In this document: in pieces, positions 6,655-14,665 of the stretch
Numbering within the stretch: position 1 is the stretch's first letter
Layout of the letters: every line of letters begins with the position of its first letter
DNA from: Syntrophales bacterium
GTDB lineage: Bacteria; Desulfobacterota; Syntrophia; Syntrophales; CG2-30-49-12
Direction: 5' to 3'
Assembly (NCBI GenBank): GCA_030018935.1
Contig: JASEGZ010000019.1
Location: 1-35,294, forward strand
Length of the DNA stretch: 35,294 nt
Made by a program: the position numbers and the translations under genes
The notes under the pieces: model-generated
Told to the model about the DNA's origin: nothing
What the model saw: only the letters and a program-made list of their open reading frames with translations
The model's database searches: none

Positions 6655-9285
6655 TTAGAGTATTTCCTGCAACTTGGAGAGGGCCTGCCCCAGGTTTTCC
6701 GGGGCTGATCCGCCAGCCTGGGCCATGTCGGGCCGCCCGCCGCCGCTTCCCCCCACGAGGGGAGCGATTTCCTTGATGATCCTTCCGGCATGGTAGCGGG
6801 CGGTCAGATCTTTCGTCACTAGGCACAGGAGCATGGCCTTTCCCTCCGTTTCACTGCCGAGGAGGATGATGCCCGAGGGGAGCCTGTCCCTGAGCTTGTC
6901 GCCAAAATCACGGAGTGTCTTGGCATCCGCCGCTTCCACCAGGGCGGCGAGAACGGGAACACCTTTGATCTCTCTGAGGTTGCTCAAAAGATCGAAGGAA
7001 TCTCTCGTTGTCAGTTTCGCCTTGAGCGCCTCGATCTCCTTTTCCAGGTCCCTCTGGTGGCGGAGAAGCTTTTCCGTCCTTTCCGCCAGTTCAAAGGGAT
7101 TGACCTTCAGGAGATCGGCCGTCTCCCTCAGTTCTTTTTCCATGCCGCGCACGTACCTGACGGCTTCTCTCCCCGTGAGGGCCTCGACACGCCTTACTCC
7201 CGCGGCGACTGACGATTCATGGATTATCTTCAGGAGGCCGATTGCGCCGGTCCTCGCGACATGCGTTCCCCCGCACAACTCCTTGCTGATATCGCCTATC
7301 CTGACGATCCTGACCTCCTCCCCGTATCTCTCGCCGAAGACTGCCGTGGCGTCTGTTTTCATGGCCTCCTCAAGGGATAAGATATCGGTGTTTACGGGAA
7401 TGTTTTGCCTGATGTATTGGTTGGCCAGGGTTTCAATGCGTTCCAACTCGTCATCCCCCACCCGGGAAAAGTACGTAAAATCGAAACGGAGGCGTTCCGG
7501 GGAGACGAGGGAACCGGCCTGTTTAATATGATCTCCCAGGACAGCCTTCAGTGCCGCCTGGAGGATATGTGTGCCGGAGTGATTGGCCTCCGTCGCCCTC
7601 CTCCTCTCCTCATCAACCACTAAGTGAACAGTGTCTCCTACCTTCCCTTCACCTTTCTTAACCTTTCCTGAATGGGTAATGAGATTATCGAGGGGTCTCA
7701 GGGTAGCCAGTACCTCAAAGCGAAATGCACCGCCCTCCATGAAACCGGTATCTCCCATCTGTCCGCCGCTCCCGCCATAGAAAGGAGTCCTCTCGACAAT
7801 GATCTCGACATCTTCCCCTTCCGTTGCCGTTTCCACGGGTTGTCCCTTTTTCAGGATGGCTACGATACGCGACAGGTCTTCGATAACTCCCCCGTAGCCG
7901 GTAAATGCAGAGCTGATACCACGGTTAGAGAGCTTCTGGTAATGCTCTGCCGCGGCCTCTTCACCGCTACCCTTCCAGGATTCCCTCGCCCTCTCCCGCT
8001 GGGTCTCCATCGCCCTATGGAATCCCTCCATGTCAACGGAGAGGCCATCATCCCGGACAATATCCACTGTCAGGTCGGTGGGGAAACCATAGGTATCGTA
8101 AAGTTTAAAAACCACCGCGCCGGGGACAACATTTTTCCCCGCTCTTATCAGTGATGTTATCTCCTCCTGGAGGATTCTCAAACCGGCATCGAGGGTTTCC
8201 GTGAAACGCTGCTCCTCGTTTGCCACCACCTTCCTGATGAAGGATGTCTTTTCGGTAAGGTCAGGGTAGGCGTCTTTCATCACATCAATCACCACCCCGG
8301 CCACCTTGTGGAGGAACGGTTTCTCAAGGCCGATAAGTTTCCCGTGGCGTGCCGCCCGTCTCAGGATCCTCCTCAAGACATACCCCCGTCCCTCGTTGGC
8401 GGGAAGAACACCATCGCCGACCAGGAAAGTAACGGCCCGGCTGTGATCGGCGATAACCCTGATGGATATATCGTCCCTTTCACTCGCCCTGTAATTTTTC
8501 CCGCTGATCTTCTCAATAAAACGGACGATTGCGCAAAACAGGTCGGTATCGTAATTACTCGTGACGCCCTGGATAACCGTCGCCAGGCGCTCAAGGCCCA
8601 TACCCGTGTCAATACTGGGTCTCGGCAGCGGGGTCATCCTGCCGGAGGCATCACGATCGAACTGGGTAAAGACCAGATTCCAAAGCTCGAGGTGACGGTC
8701 ACAATCGCAGTTAATATTGCATGCAGGTTTACCGCATCCCGTCCCTTCCCCCTGGTCGTAGATGATCTCGGAGCAGGGACCACAGGGACCGGTCTCCCCC
8801 ATCATCCAGAAATTGCTTTCTCCCCCCATACGCACAATGCGTTCCGGAGGGAGACCGATTTTCTTATGCCAGATGGCAAATGCTTCCTCATCATCTCGGT
8901 AAATGGTCACCCAGAGTTTCTCTCTCGGAAGGCCCACGACCCTGGTAAGGTACTCCCATCCCCAGGTGATGGCCTCTTCTTTCCCGTAATCGCCGAAGGA
9001 GAAATTTCCCAACATCTCAAAGAAAGTGTGATGACGCGAGGTAATCCCTACATTTTCCAGATCGTTGTGCTTCCCTCCCGCCCTGGCGCATTTCTGAGCG
9101 GTTACCGCCCTTTTGTAGGGGCGCTCCTCCCTGCCGAGGAAACAGTTCTTAAACTGCACCATCCCTGAATTGGTAAAGAGGATGGACGGATCGTCTTTCG
9201 GGACGAGGGATGAACTCAAGACCCGTGTATGGTCCTTTCCCTCAAAGTATCTCAAAAAACTCTCCCTGATGTCCATCGCTCTCAT
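6655..9285 (-). CDS. alaS: Alanyl-tRNA synthetase
   Basis: Charges tRNA-Ala. The 876-residue protein has the class II catalytic domain at the N terminus (RESFLRYFEGKDHTRV, SSSLVPKDDPSILFTNSGM, RHHTFFEMLGNFSFGDY). The editing domain has HSGTHILQAAL and the zinc/editing motif CGGTH, and the C-Ala domain has GGSGGGRPDMAQAGG. A longer reading frame reaches 9327, but family members begin just before the IRESFL helix. The ATG at 9285 (MMRAMDIRES) has a GGAGAGG site about 12 nt upstream; the ATG at 9273 is an alternative. The gene overlaps the end of recX by 44 nt, so translation is probably coupled in the recA-recX-alaS operon. Confidence 0.95.
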   Translation of the reverse strand: MRAMDIRESFLRYFEGKDHTRVLSSSLVPKDDPSILFTNSGMVQFKNCFLGREERPYKRAVTAQKCARAGGKHNDLENVGITSRHHTFFEMLGNFSFGDYGKEEAITWGWEYLTRVVGLPREKLWVTIYRDDEEAFAIWHKKIGLPPERIVRMGGESNFWMMGETGPCGPCSEIIYDQGEGTGCGKPACNINCDCDRHLELWNLVFTQFDRDASGRMTPLPRPSIDTGMGLERLATVIQGVTSNYDTDLFCAIVRFIEKISGKNYRASERDDISIRVIADHSRAVTFLVGDGVLPANEGRGYVLRRILRRAARHGKLIGLEKPFLHKVAGVVIDVMKDAYPDLTEKTSFIRKVVANEEQRFTETLDAGLRILQEEITSLIRAGKNVVPGAVVFKLYDTYGFPTDLTVDIVRDDGLSVDMEGFHRAMETQRERARESWKGSGEEAAAEHYQKLSNRGISSAFTGYGGVIEDLSRIVAILKKGQPVETATEGEDVEIIVERTPFYGGSGGQMGDTGFMEGGAFRFEVLATLRPLDNLITHSGKVKKGEGKVGDTVHLVVDEERRRATEANHSGTHILQAALKAVLGDHIKQAGSLVSPERLRFDFTYFSRVGDDELERIETLANQYIRQNIPVNTDILSLEEAMKTDATAVFGERYGEEVRIVRIGDISKELCGGTHVARTGAIGLLKIIHESSVAAGVRRVEALTGREAVRYVRGMEKELRETADLLKVNPFELAERTEKLLRHQRDLEKEIEALKAKLTTRDSFDLLSNLREIKGVPVLAALVEAADAKTLRDFGDKLRDRLPSGIILLGSETEGKAMLLCLVTKDLTARYHAGRIIKEIAPLVGGSGGGRPDMAQAGGSAPENLGQALSKLQEIL

Positions 9286-9766
9286 CATTACACAAAGATT
9301 CCTCTCCTGCCGTCTCCAAGATATCAAAAACCAGGCCTGGCGGGAAACCTTTCCCCACCAGGCTCCTTCCCAATCTTCTCAGTTCCTTCGGGTCGGTGAC
9401 CTTCCGGTCCTTTCCCTTTTTACCGATCAGTTTCCCGATGGCCTCCCTCTCGGAGATTTCTTCCCGGGCGCCGGCGACGGCCTCCCCAATCAATTCACTG
9501 GGAATCCCCTTTTCCCGGAGGCTCATCTCGATCCTTCGATTTCCGAGGAGTCTGTTTACCGCAAGGTTACGAGCCCACTGCCGGGCAAAGGATGCGTCGT
9601 CCAGGTATCCCCGTTCGAGGAGATAATCCAAGACCCTGTCCACGACAGGGTTGTCAAAACCCTTCTCCTTCAGCCTTGCCCGTAACTCCTTCCTGCTCCT
9701 TGCCCGTATCGAAAGAAAACGAAAGGCCTTCTCCCTTGCCCTTTCAAGAAGGAGGTCGTCCTCCAT
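9242..9766 (-). CDS. recX: RecA regulatory protein RecX
   Basis: A small modulator that binds RecA filaments and limits their growth. The 174-residue, charged, helical protein has the three-helix repeats of the family: REKAFRFLSIRARSRKELRARL, then LDYLLERGYLDDASFARQWARNL, then a degenerate third repeat near ELRRLGRSLVGKGFPPGLVFDIL. It starts 9 nt after the recA stop and overlaps the alaS start, as in many bacteria, so it is co-transcribed with recA. Confidence 0.9.
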   Translation of the reverse strand: MEDDLLLERAREKAFRFLSIRARSRKELRARLKEKGFDNPVVDRVLDYLLERGYLDDASFARQWARNLAVNRLLGNRRIEMSLREKGIPSELIGEAVAGAREEISEREAIGKLIGKKGKDRKVTDPKELRRLGRSLVGKGFPPGLVFDILETAGEESLCNDESDGHQGEFFEIL

Positions 9767-9775
9767 TACCGCCTC

Positions 9776-10789
9776 TTATCCCGCCTCCCTTGTCTTAAAT
9801 CCAAACTTTTCCCGTACTGCCTCCTCGATCTCTCTCGCGAGGTCTTTATTTTCCTTGAGGAATGCCCTGGTATTATCCCTTCCCTGACCGATTCTCTCAC
9901 CCTTGTACGAATACCAGGCGCCACTCTTTTCAACAATGTCATTGTCCGTGGCAAGATCGAGGATACCCCCCTCTCTCGAAATGCCTTCCCCGAAGATAAT
10001 GTCAAATTCCGTTTCCCTGAAGGGGGGCGCCAACTTGTTCTTTACCACTTTGACCTTTGCTCTGATACCAATGATATCCTGTCCCACTTTGATAGGGCTT
10101 ACCTTCCTGATGTCGAGGCGCATGGTAGCGTAAAATTTGAGTGCATTTCCGCCCGTTGTCGTCTCCGGGGAGCCAAAGAAAACCCCTATCTTCATCCTTA
10201 ACTGATTGATGAAAATCACCGTGGTTTTGGATTTACTGATCGTGGCTGTGAGCTTGCGGAGTGCTTGGGACATCAATCTCGCCTGGAGTCCCATCTGGGC
10301 ATCCCCCATTTCCCCTTCCAGCTCCGCTTTGGGCACAAGGGCAGCCACAGAATCAATGACAAGGACATCCAGGGTTCCGCTTCTTACAAGGGTCTCGGCG
10401 ATCTCGAGGGCCTGTTCACCCGTATCGGGCTGAGAGATGAGGAGGTCATCCGTATTTACACCGATCTTCCTCGCATAGGTAACATCCAGGGCATGTTCGG
10501 CGTCAATGAAGGCAGCCAGGCCATTCTGTTTATGCGCCTCTGCCACGATATGGAGGGCCAGGGTGGTCTTGCCACCGGACTCGGGACCAAATATCTCCAC
10601 AACCCTCCCCCGGGGAATCCCCCCTGTACCGAGGGCGATGTCGAGACCGAGTGAACCGGTGGATATTACCGGAACATCTGAAATCTGTTCTCCGCCACCC
10701 AGTCTCATGATGGAACCCTTTCCAAACTGCCGCTCGATTTGAGTGATGGCAAGCTCCAACGTCTTTTCTCTATCCAGATCTGATCCCAT
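9776..10789 (-). CDS. recA: Recombinase RecA
   Basis: ATP-dependent strand-exchange protein and SOS co-protease. The 337-residue protein carries the Walker A motif [17 protein letters not shown] as Walker B, the L2-region motif [21 protein letters not shown], and the C-terminal acidic/lysine domain. I start at the ATG at 10789 ([13 protein letters not shown]) because the GGAGG at about 10794-10798 is 5 nt upstream. The earlier ATG at 10801 overlaps that site. MITE copy B ends 56 bp upstream of the start, so the native promoter and any LexA operator must be within those 56 bp, inside the element, or beyond it. I could not recognise a LexA box. Confidence 0.97.
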   Translation of the reverse strand: MGSDLDREKTLELAITQIERQFGKGSIMRLGGGEQISDVPVISTGSLGLDIALGTGGIPRGRVVEIFGPESGGKTTLALHIVAEAHKQNGLAAFIDAEHALDVTYARKIGVNTDDLLISQPDTGEQALEIAETLVRSGTLDVLVIDSVAALVPKAELEGEMGDAQMGLQARLMSQALRKLTATISKSKTTVIFINQLRMKIGVFFGSPETTTGGNALKFYATMRLDIRKVSPIKVGQDIIGIRAKVKVVKNKLAPPFRETEFDIIFGEGISREGGILDLATDNDIVEKSGAWYSYKGERIGQGRDNTRAFLKENKDLAREIEEAVREKFGFKTREAG

Positions 10790-10840
10790 GATTACCTCCA
10801 TTTTGACAAATTCAAAACCCCAAATTCAAATGTTCAAAAC

Positions 10841-11055
10841 ATCTTGAGAGCTTTGAAAATTGCCTTCATCAGGGCTTCAAAATCTTTTTTCGACCATGGA
10901 TCATTTAGTTTTGCTGCCAGGGCAAAACTCAGGCTTCGCCTTCAAACAGTTGCCCTGGCGGGCGCTTCGCTGCGATGGCAGAGCCCCCCTCCCCGAAAAA
11001 ATCTTTGATCCGCCCTTTCTGAAGCCAATTTTCAATTTTGCAAAGCTCTCATCTT
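10841..11055. mobile_element. MITE-like element, copy B, with ATCTT target duplications
   Basis: The element at 10846-11050 begins GAGAGCTTTG and ends CAAAGCTCTC, a perfect 10-bp terminal inverted repeat extended imperfectly to about 45 bp. The 5-bp sequence ATCTT flanks it on both sides (10841-10845, 11051-11055). Inside, CCAGGGCAA pairs with TTGCCCTGG, AGGC-TTC-GCCT forms the tip, and CTGCCA pairs with TGGCAG. The 97 bases at 10913-11009 are identical to 25169-25265 in copy C. It fills most of the thpR-recA gap. It contains no protein-coding gene that I would defend. Confidence 0.85.
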
Positions 11056-11109
11056 TATCCTACCTGCGTTGTTTTGAATTCTGCGTTTTGGTCATTTGAT
11101 ATTGTTCAA

Positions 11110-11123
11110 GACTTACGACTTAT
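11110..11123 (-). repeat. Short heptamer GTCGTAA array at the thpR stop codon
   Basis: On the minus strand the sequence reads ATAAGTCGTAAGTC. The TAA stop of thpR is the first triplet of the repeat, as in thiDN and the mutase small-subunit gene. It is only two units long. Confidence 0.6.
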
Positions 11124-11704
11124 ATCCCCCGAAAGGGAAACCAGGCCAGTTTTGTATAAATGGCCCCCCCCGGTGTCAGTTCACTCTTGAGAAGGGTGAG
11201 TCCATCGGCCTGAAACTGTCCTGCAACGTAATTCCCTCCCCCTTCCACAACCGCGGCCAGGCCAATCACCCCTTTCGGCGACTTAATCCTTCCCAGCGTT
11301 AGATGCGGCCGGAAGGGCCTTTCCTCCCTTTTAAAACCATAATCCTGAAAACCGCGATCCATGACCTTCTGGAGATTGCTCAACGGCACCACATCGCCAT
11401 TTATCCCAAGCCAGATGACACGAGGCCGCATTACATCCGGAAATACCCCGACGGCTTTGACACTCAGGGAAAGTGGCTTGACATCGGCCACAGTCTTCTC
11501 CACTACCCGGCTGATATTTACCACGTCATCCCCGGAAATATTGCCAAAAAATTTCAGTGTCAGATGCATCCCTTCCAGTCTCGCCCAGCGGATAACCCCA
11601 TGGATTGTTTTCTTCAGACGGTTCTGAATACCTACAATCTCGTTTCTGATCTCCCCGGGCAGCTCAATGGCCACAAATGCCCTTATCGTCTTTTCTTCGG
11701 TCAT
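11120..11704 (-). CDS. thpR: RNA 2',3'-cyclic phosphodiesterase (2'-5' RNA ligase family)
   Basis: A 194-residue member of the 2H phosphoesterase superfamily. Both catalytic H-x-T-x motifs are present (HLTLKF near residue 47 and HLTLGR near 134), with the typical start RAFVAIELP. It opens 2',3'-cyclic phosphates to 2'-phosphates; the physiological substrate is uncertain across the family. The start has a GGGGAG site 7 nt upstream and lies within the end of cinA (41-nt overlap), so the two are translationally coupled. This pairing with cinA upstream of recA is common in Desulfobacterota. Confidence 0.9.
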   Translation of the reverse strand: MTEEKTIRAFVAIELPGEIRNEIVGIQNRLKKTIHGVIRWARLEGMHLTLKFFGNISGDDVVNISRVVEKTVADVKPLSLSVKAVGVFPDVMRPRVIWLGINGDVVPLSNLQKVMDRGFQDYGFKREERPFRPHLTLGRIKSPKGVIGLAAVVEGGGNYVAGQFQADGLTLLKSELTPGGAIYTKLAWFPFRGI

Positions 11705-12953
11705 CTCTAATCTCCCCGGTGAGGTATCTTTTGAGCATCATGAGCGCCGACTGGGAGGAGATCATCTTGATCCTTCTCCTGTCCCACCGGTAAAAAGAAT
11801 GGTGGCAGATGGTTCTTTTCCCGTCCGCAAGAGCGATAAAAACGGTACCCACCGGCTTTTCCTCTGTCCCCCCTGTGGGACCCGCAATCCCCGTTACGGC
11901 CAGTCCCAGGTCTGTCTTCCCGAGTTTCCTCACCCCTTCCGCCATGAGAATAGCCGTCTGCTCACTCACGGCACCGAACTCATGTAGAACTTGCCCGGGA
12001 ACCCCGAGGAGTTCGGTCTTGGCTACATTGCTGTAGGTAACCACCCCCCACTCGAGAAAGGCAGAGCTCCCCGGTATATCTGTCAGACGATCGGTAATCA
12101 GCCCGCCGGTACATGATTCGGCCACGGCAAGGGTCAGCTTCTTGCCTGTTAGCAGGGAGGCAACAACACCTTCGAGGGTATCGTGATCATAGGCAAAGAT
12201 GTAATCCTGGAGTCTGTCTTTAACATATCCTTCCGCTTCCCGGAGCTTCTCCTTTGCCTCTGTTTCGGTGGCATGTCTGGCGATGAGGACAACATGGTTT
12301 TCCGGAAAGTTGGGATAGAATCCAATACTCACTCCCAGACTAACAAGATCAACATCGGCCAGTGCCTGATCTACACCCGCCTCAGCGATGCCAAACAACT
12401 TGATGATTCTGCTTTCGATATACTGCGCCTTCTCCGTAAATTCCCTCCTGAAGAGAGGAATTACACCCTCCGGTAGCATCCTCTTGACCTCAACAGGGAC
12501 ACCGGGAATGACGGCAATGATCCTGCCGTTCCTTTTCAGGGAGAATCCCCAGGCCGTTCCTATGGGATTACAGATTGTTTCGGCACCCTCCGGAAACACG
12601 GCCTGTTTGGCATTGTTTGACGTCCATCTAAGACGATGCTTCTCGAAGAGGCCCTGGATATGTCTGAGGACAGCCTCATCGGTGTGGAGCTTGAGATCAA
12701 AGGCCCTGGCGATGGCCGCCGTGGTAATGTCATCGGCCGTGGGACCGAGACCACCGGTTACGATCACGGCATCGGAAATACCCATAATATAGTTCAGTCC
12801 GCCCCCAATGGTATTTTCATCGTCACCGACGGACATCATCAGCGATACCTGCCATCCCTGGACATTCAACTCACGGGCGATAAAAGAGGAATTCGTATCC
12901 TGCGTCTTTCCACTGGTTAATTCATTACCGATGGTCAGTATGCCAACCTTCAT
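11664..12953 (-). CDS. cinA: CinA-family protein (molybdopterin-binding-like domain plus nicotinamide-nucleotide amidase)
   Basis: A 429-residue two-domain protein. The N-terminal MoCF/COG1058 domain (MKVGILTIGNELTSGKTQDTN; TGGLGPTADDITTAAIA) has ADP-ribose pyrophosphatase activity in some family members. The C-terminal PncC-type domain (LAVAESCTGGLITDRLTDIPGSS; VTGIAGPTGGTEEKPVGTV) deamidates nicotinamide mononucleotide, recycling NAD breakdown products. The gene follows pgpA and overlaps thpR. A GAAAGG site lies 9 nt upstream. A 6-bp hairpin (CCCTGC/GCAGGG, 12975-12991) sits in its leader; I give it no function. Confidence 0.93.
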   Translation of the reverse strand: MKVGILTIGNELTSGKTQDTNSSFIARELNVQGWQVSLMMSVGDDENTIGGGLNYIMGISDAVIVTGGLGPTADDITTAAIARAFDLKLHTDEAVLRHIQGLFEKHRLRWTSNNAKQAVFPEGAETICNPIGTAWGFSLKRNGRIIAVIPGVPVEVKRMLPEGVIPLFRREFTEKAQYIESRIIKLFGIAEAGVDQALADVDLVSLGVSIGFYPNFPENHVVLIARHATETEAKEKLREAEGYVKDRLQDYIFAYDHDTLEGVVASLLTGKKLTLAVAESCTGGLITDRLTDIPGSSAFLEWGVVTYSNVAKTELLGVPGQVLHEFGAVSEQTAILMAEGVRKLGKTDLGLAVTGIAGPTGGTEEKPVGTVFIALADGKRTICHHSFYRWDRRRIKMISSQSALMMLKRYLTGEIRDDRRKDDKGICGH

Positions 12954-13041
12954 CTAAAAATACCTTTCTCACAGCCCTGCTTTAAGCAGGGAAACGCCTC
13001 TGCAACAACAATTTTATCATCCTGTAAGCCAAAGGTATGTC

Positions 13042-13500
13042 TCATATACCCCAGAACTCAGTGAGGAACAAAAGAACCATATTGCTATAGATGCCAGCCA
13101 CGATGTCGTCTGCCACGACTCCGTAACCATCTGGAAGCTTCCTCTCGAAATAGCTGGCGGGAAAACATTTGACAATGTCAAAGAACCGGAACAGAAGGAA
13201 ACCCAAAAATACGTGCAAAACGGTGGGGGCAACCAGAAACATAGTGTACTGGAGGCCAACAATTTCATCAATCACGATGTGCGGCGAATCCTTTTCGTCG
13301 AATATCTTCTCCGCCCGTCGGGACAGATACCATGCCAGACAGGTAAAGACCAGTATCGTTACCAGGTAATAGGGCCAGGACAGAAATGAAAAGATCAGAT
13401 ATATGGGTATACCAACAATCGTCCCCGCAGTTCCGGGAGCAAGGGGTACGAATCCACTGCCGAACCCTGTGGCCGTAAATTTTATAAGCTTTTCAACCAG
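13042..13500 (-). CDS. pgpA: Phosphatidylglycerophosphatase A, with an apparent CTG start
   Basis: Removes the phosphate from phosphatidylglycerophosphate to make phosphatidylglycerol; a membrane protein. The open frame from 13500 encodes 152 residues, the normal PgpA length. It shows KFTATGFGSGFVPLAPGTAG near the N terminus, a hydrophobic pair IYLIFSFLSWPYYLVTILVF, the active-site block VIDEIVG, then FRFFDIVKCFP and YGVVADDIVAGIYS. No ATG, GTG or TTG precedes the conserved N terminus. The first conventional start is a GTG at 13275, in the middle of the domain (VIDEIVG), which would delete half the enzyme. An in-frame stop lies at 13513-13515. A CTG at 13498-13500 has AAGAGGTG just upstream, so I infer CTG initiation. 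It begins the minus-strand pgpA-cinA-thpR-recA-recX-alaS run. Confidence 0.87.
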   Translation of the reverse strand: MVEKLIKFTATGFGSGFVPLAPGTAGTIVGIPIYLIFSFLSWPYYLVTILVFTCLAWYLSRRAEKIFDEKDSPHIVIDEIVGLQYTMFLVAPTVLHVFLGFLLFRFFDIVKCFPASYFERKLPDGYGVVADDIVAGIYSNMVLLFLTEFWGI

Positions 13501-13667
13501 AAAACACCTCTTTTAAAACAGACGGGCATTGGACCCTTCAACTTATCAGCCGGTGTAATGGCAATCAAATTACCCCCTTTTCCCAACCCTGTCAATTGTT
13601 TTGATACGACCATAAAAAATCCCCCTACTTACCTCTAACTTCACGATTTGAAATACAGGCCCATGCC
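13501..13667. other. Divergent intergenic region between pgpA and the diadenylate cyclase gene
   Basis: The full gap (13501-13785) separates two divergent genes. Apart from the plus-strand promoter (13668-13696) and leader hairpin (13721-13737), I see no gene or repeat. I did not find a convincing promoter for pgpA. Confidence 0.5.
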
Positions 13668-13696
13668 TTGACATATGCGACATTTATGGTTAATCT
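13668..13696 (+). promoter_or_regulatory. Probable sigma70 promoter of the dacZ-like/clpB/htpX operon
   Basis: A perfect TTGACA at 13668-13673, 17 bp, then TAATCT at 13691-13696. It would give a leader of about 80 nt containing the hairpin at 13721-13737. I saw no CIRCE or sigma32 element ahead of the operon, although two of the three genes are heat-shock genes elsewhere. Confidence 0.5.
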
Positions 13697-13720
13697 ACAT
13701 ATGAATTTAGCTTTTGGTTC

Positions 13721-13737
13721 ATCGGCTAAAAGCCGAT
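13721..13737 (+). promoter_or_regulatory. Leader hairpin
   Basis: ATCGGCT at 13721-13727 pairs perfectly with AGCCGAT at 13731-13737 around AAA. TTC and GAA outside can extend it with a small bulge. It lies in the predicted 5' leader of the diadenylate cyclase mRNA, with no T tract after it. Its role is unknown. Confidence 0.4.
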
Positions 13738-13785
13738 AGATGAAGAGGGAAAGCTTACAAAATTAAGCAGGAATGGGATAAATAG

Positions 13786-14658
13786 ATGATTTCAATCAAC
13801 AGAACCTTCTTTGATTTTGCCTGTCGCCTTGCCTCTGAGATAGAAGCCAGGGCCGTCCTGCTCTACGCCGATGTGGCTTCGGATCTCCCGATTTCGGCTG
13901 AGCAAAAAACGAGTTTTGACTTGATCCTGGTTACGAAGGGGAGCGAGGAGATACCGGAAAAATTTAAAGATTCAGGACTGATACTAATAAATGTCCCCAA
14001 TGTGAATCTAACAAGGGTCGGTCAGATAAAAATCGCCATTACCAAAGGCATCGCCACGGGCTTATTCAAGAAGGGGGACAAATTAGTTTGTCTTACCGGC
14101 GTTCCCAGGTTTGGCTATGTGGACAGTATGTTTGTCATTGATGTGGGCAAAGAGTTTGAGATCCTGACTTCCAAAGACATGACAGATATTATTGAAGGGG
14201 TCTATCCTGAAGTTTTCGGCGCCGTCCTGAATATAGCCCTTGAACTGGCCGCTCAGGGAAGAGAGGGCCGGAAGGCGGGCACCATCTTTATCCTGGGAGA
14301 TCATGAAAAGGCGCTGCAACTCTCGAGACAGATGATCATCAATCCCTTCATGGGGTACCCCGAAGAGGAAAGAAATATCCTCAATCCCGATATGGAGGAG
14401 ACGATTAAAGAGTTTTCGGCCATTGACGGCGCCTTCATTATCAAAGATAATGGCGCCATTGTGACGGCGGGGAGGCATCTCAATGCGGCCTTGGAGAGCA
14501 AGGATTTCCCCCGTGGTCTCGGAAGCAGGCATATTGCCGCTGCCGGTATCTCAAGCGTTACCCATGCTATCGCCGTTGTTTTATCGGAATCTACAGGCAA
14601 TGTTACTGTATTCAAAAACGGAAAGATATTTGTAAGTATTGAGAAACCTATAGAATAG
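13786..14658 (+). CDS. DacZ-like diadenylate cyclase (c-di-AMP synthase)
   Basis: The C-terminal half (about 160-285) is a DAC/DisA_N domain that joins two ATP into cyclic di-AMP. It has the DGA motif at 214-216 ([21 protein letters not shown]) and the [13 protein letters not shown] block at 244-256. The second signature is RHI rather than the RHR of DisA and CdaA. The N-terminal half (about 1-130) has no membrane helices and no DisA-type DNA-binding domain. It resembles a pyruvate-kinase C-terminal-like fold ([30 protein letters not shown]), which is the architecture of archaeal DacZ. Length 290 residues. It is co-directional with clpB (7 nt gap) and htpX, suggesting c-di-AMP production linked to envelope or protein stress. 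The domain call is firm; the DacZ subgroup is inferred from memory of the architecture. Confidence 0.8.
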   Translation: MISINRTFFDFACRLASEIEARAVLLYADVASDLPISAEQKTSFDLILVTKGSEEIPEKFKDSGLILINVPNVNLTRVGQIKIAITKGIATGLFKKGDKLVCLTGVPRFGYVDSMFVIDVGKEFEILTSKDMTDIIEGVYPEVFGAVLNIALELAAQGREGRKAGTIFILGDHEKALQLSRQMIINPFMGYPEEERNILNPDMEETIKEFSAIDGAFIIKDNGAIVTAGRHLNAALESKDFPRGLGSRHIAAAGISSVTHAIAVVLSESTGNVTVFKNGKIFVSIEKPIE

Positions 14659-14665
14659 AGGCATT

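Noticed and set aside
8308-9168. A 286-codon frame on the plus strand opposite alaS
   Set aside because: It is antisense to a certain alaS gene and has no family features; long antisense frames are common in GC-balanced coding DNA.
10790-10845. LexA (SOS) box before recA
   Set aside because: TTTGAATTTG repeats are present, but no sequence matched a LexA operator well enough to call.
10860-11302. Plus-strand frames of 79 and 68 codons in and after MITE copy B
   Set aside because: The first is encoded by the element's structured repeat and recurs in copy C; the second is antisense to thpR. Neither shows a protein motif.
12975-12991. Hairpin CCCTGC/GCAGGG between pgpA and cinA as a terminator
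   Set aside because: It is only 6 bp with no T tract on either strand, and the genes on both sides appear to be co-transcribed.
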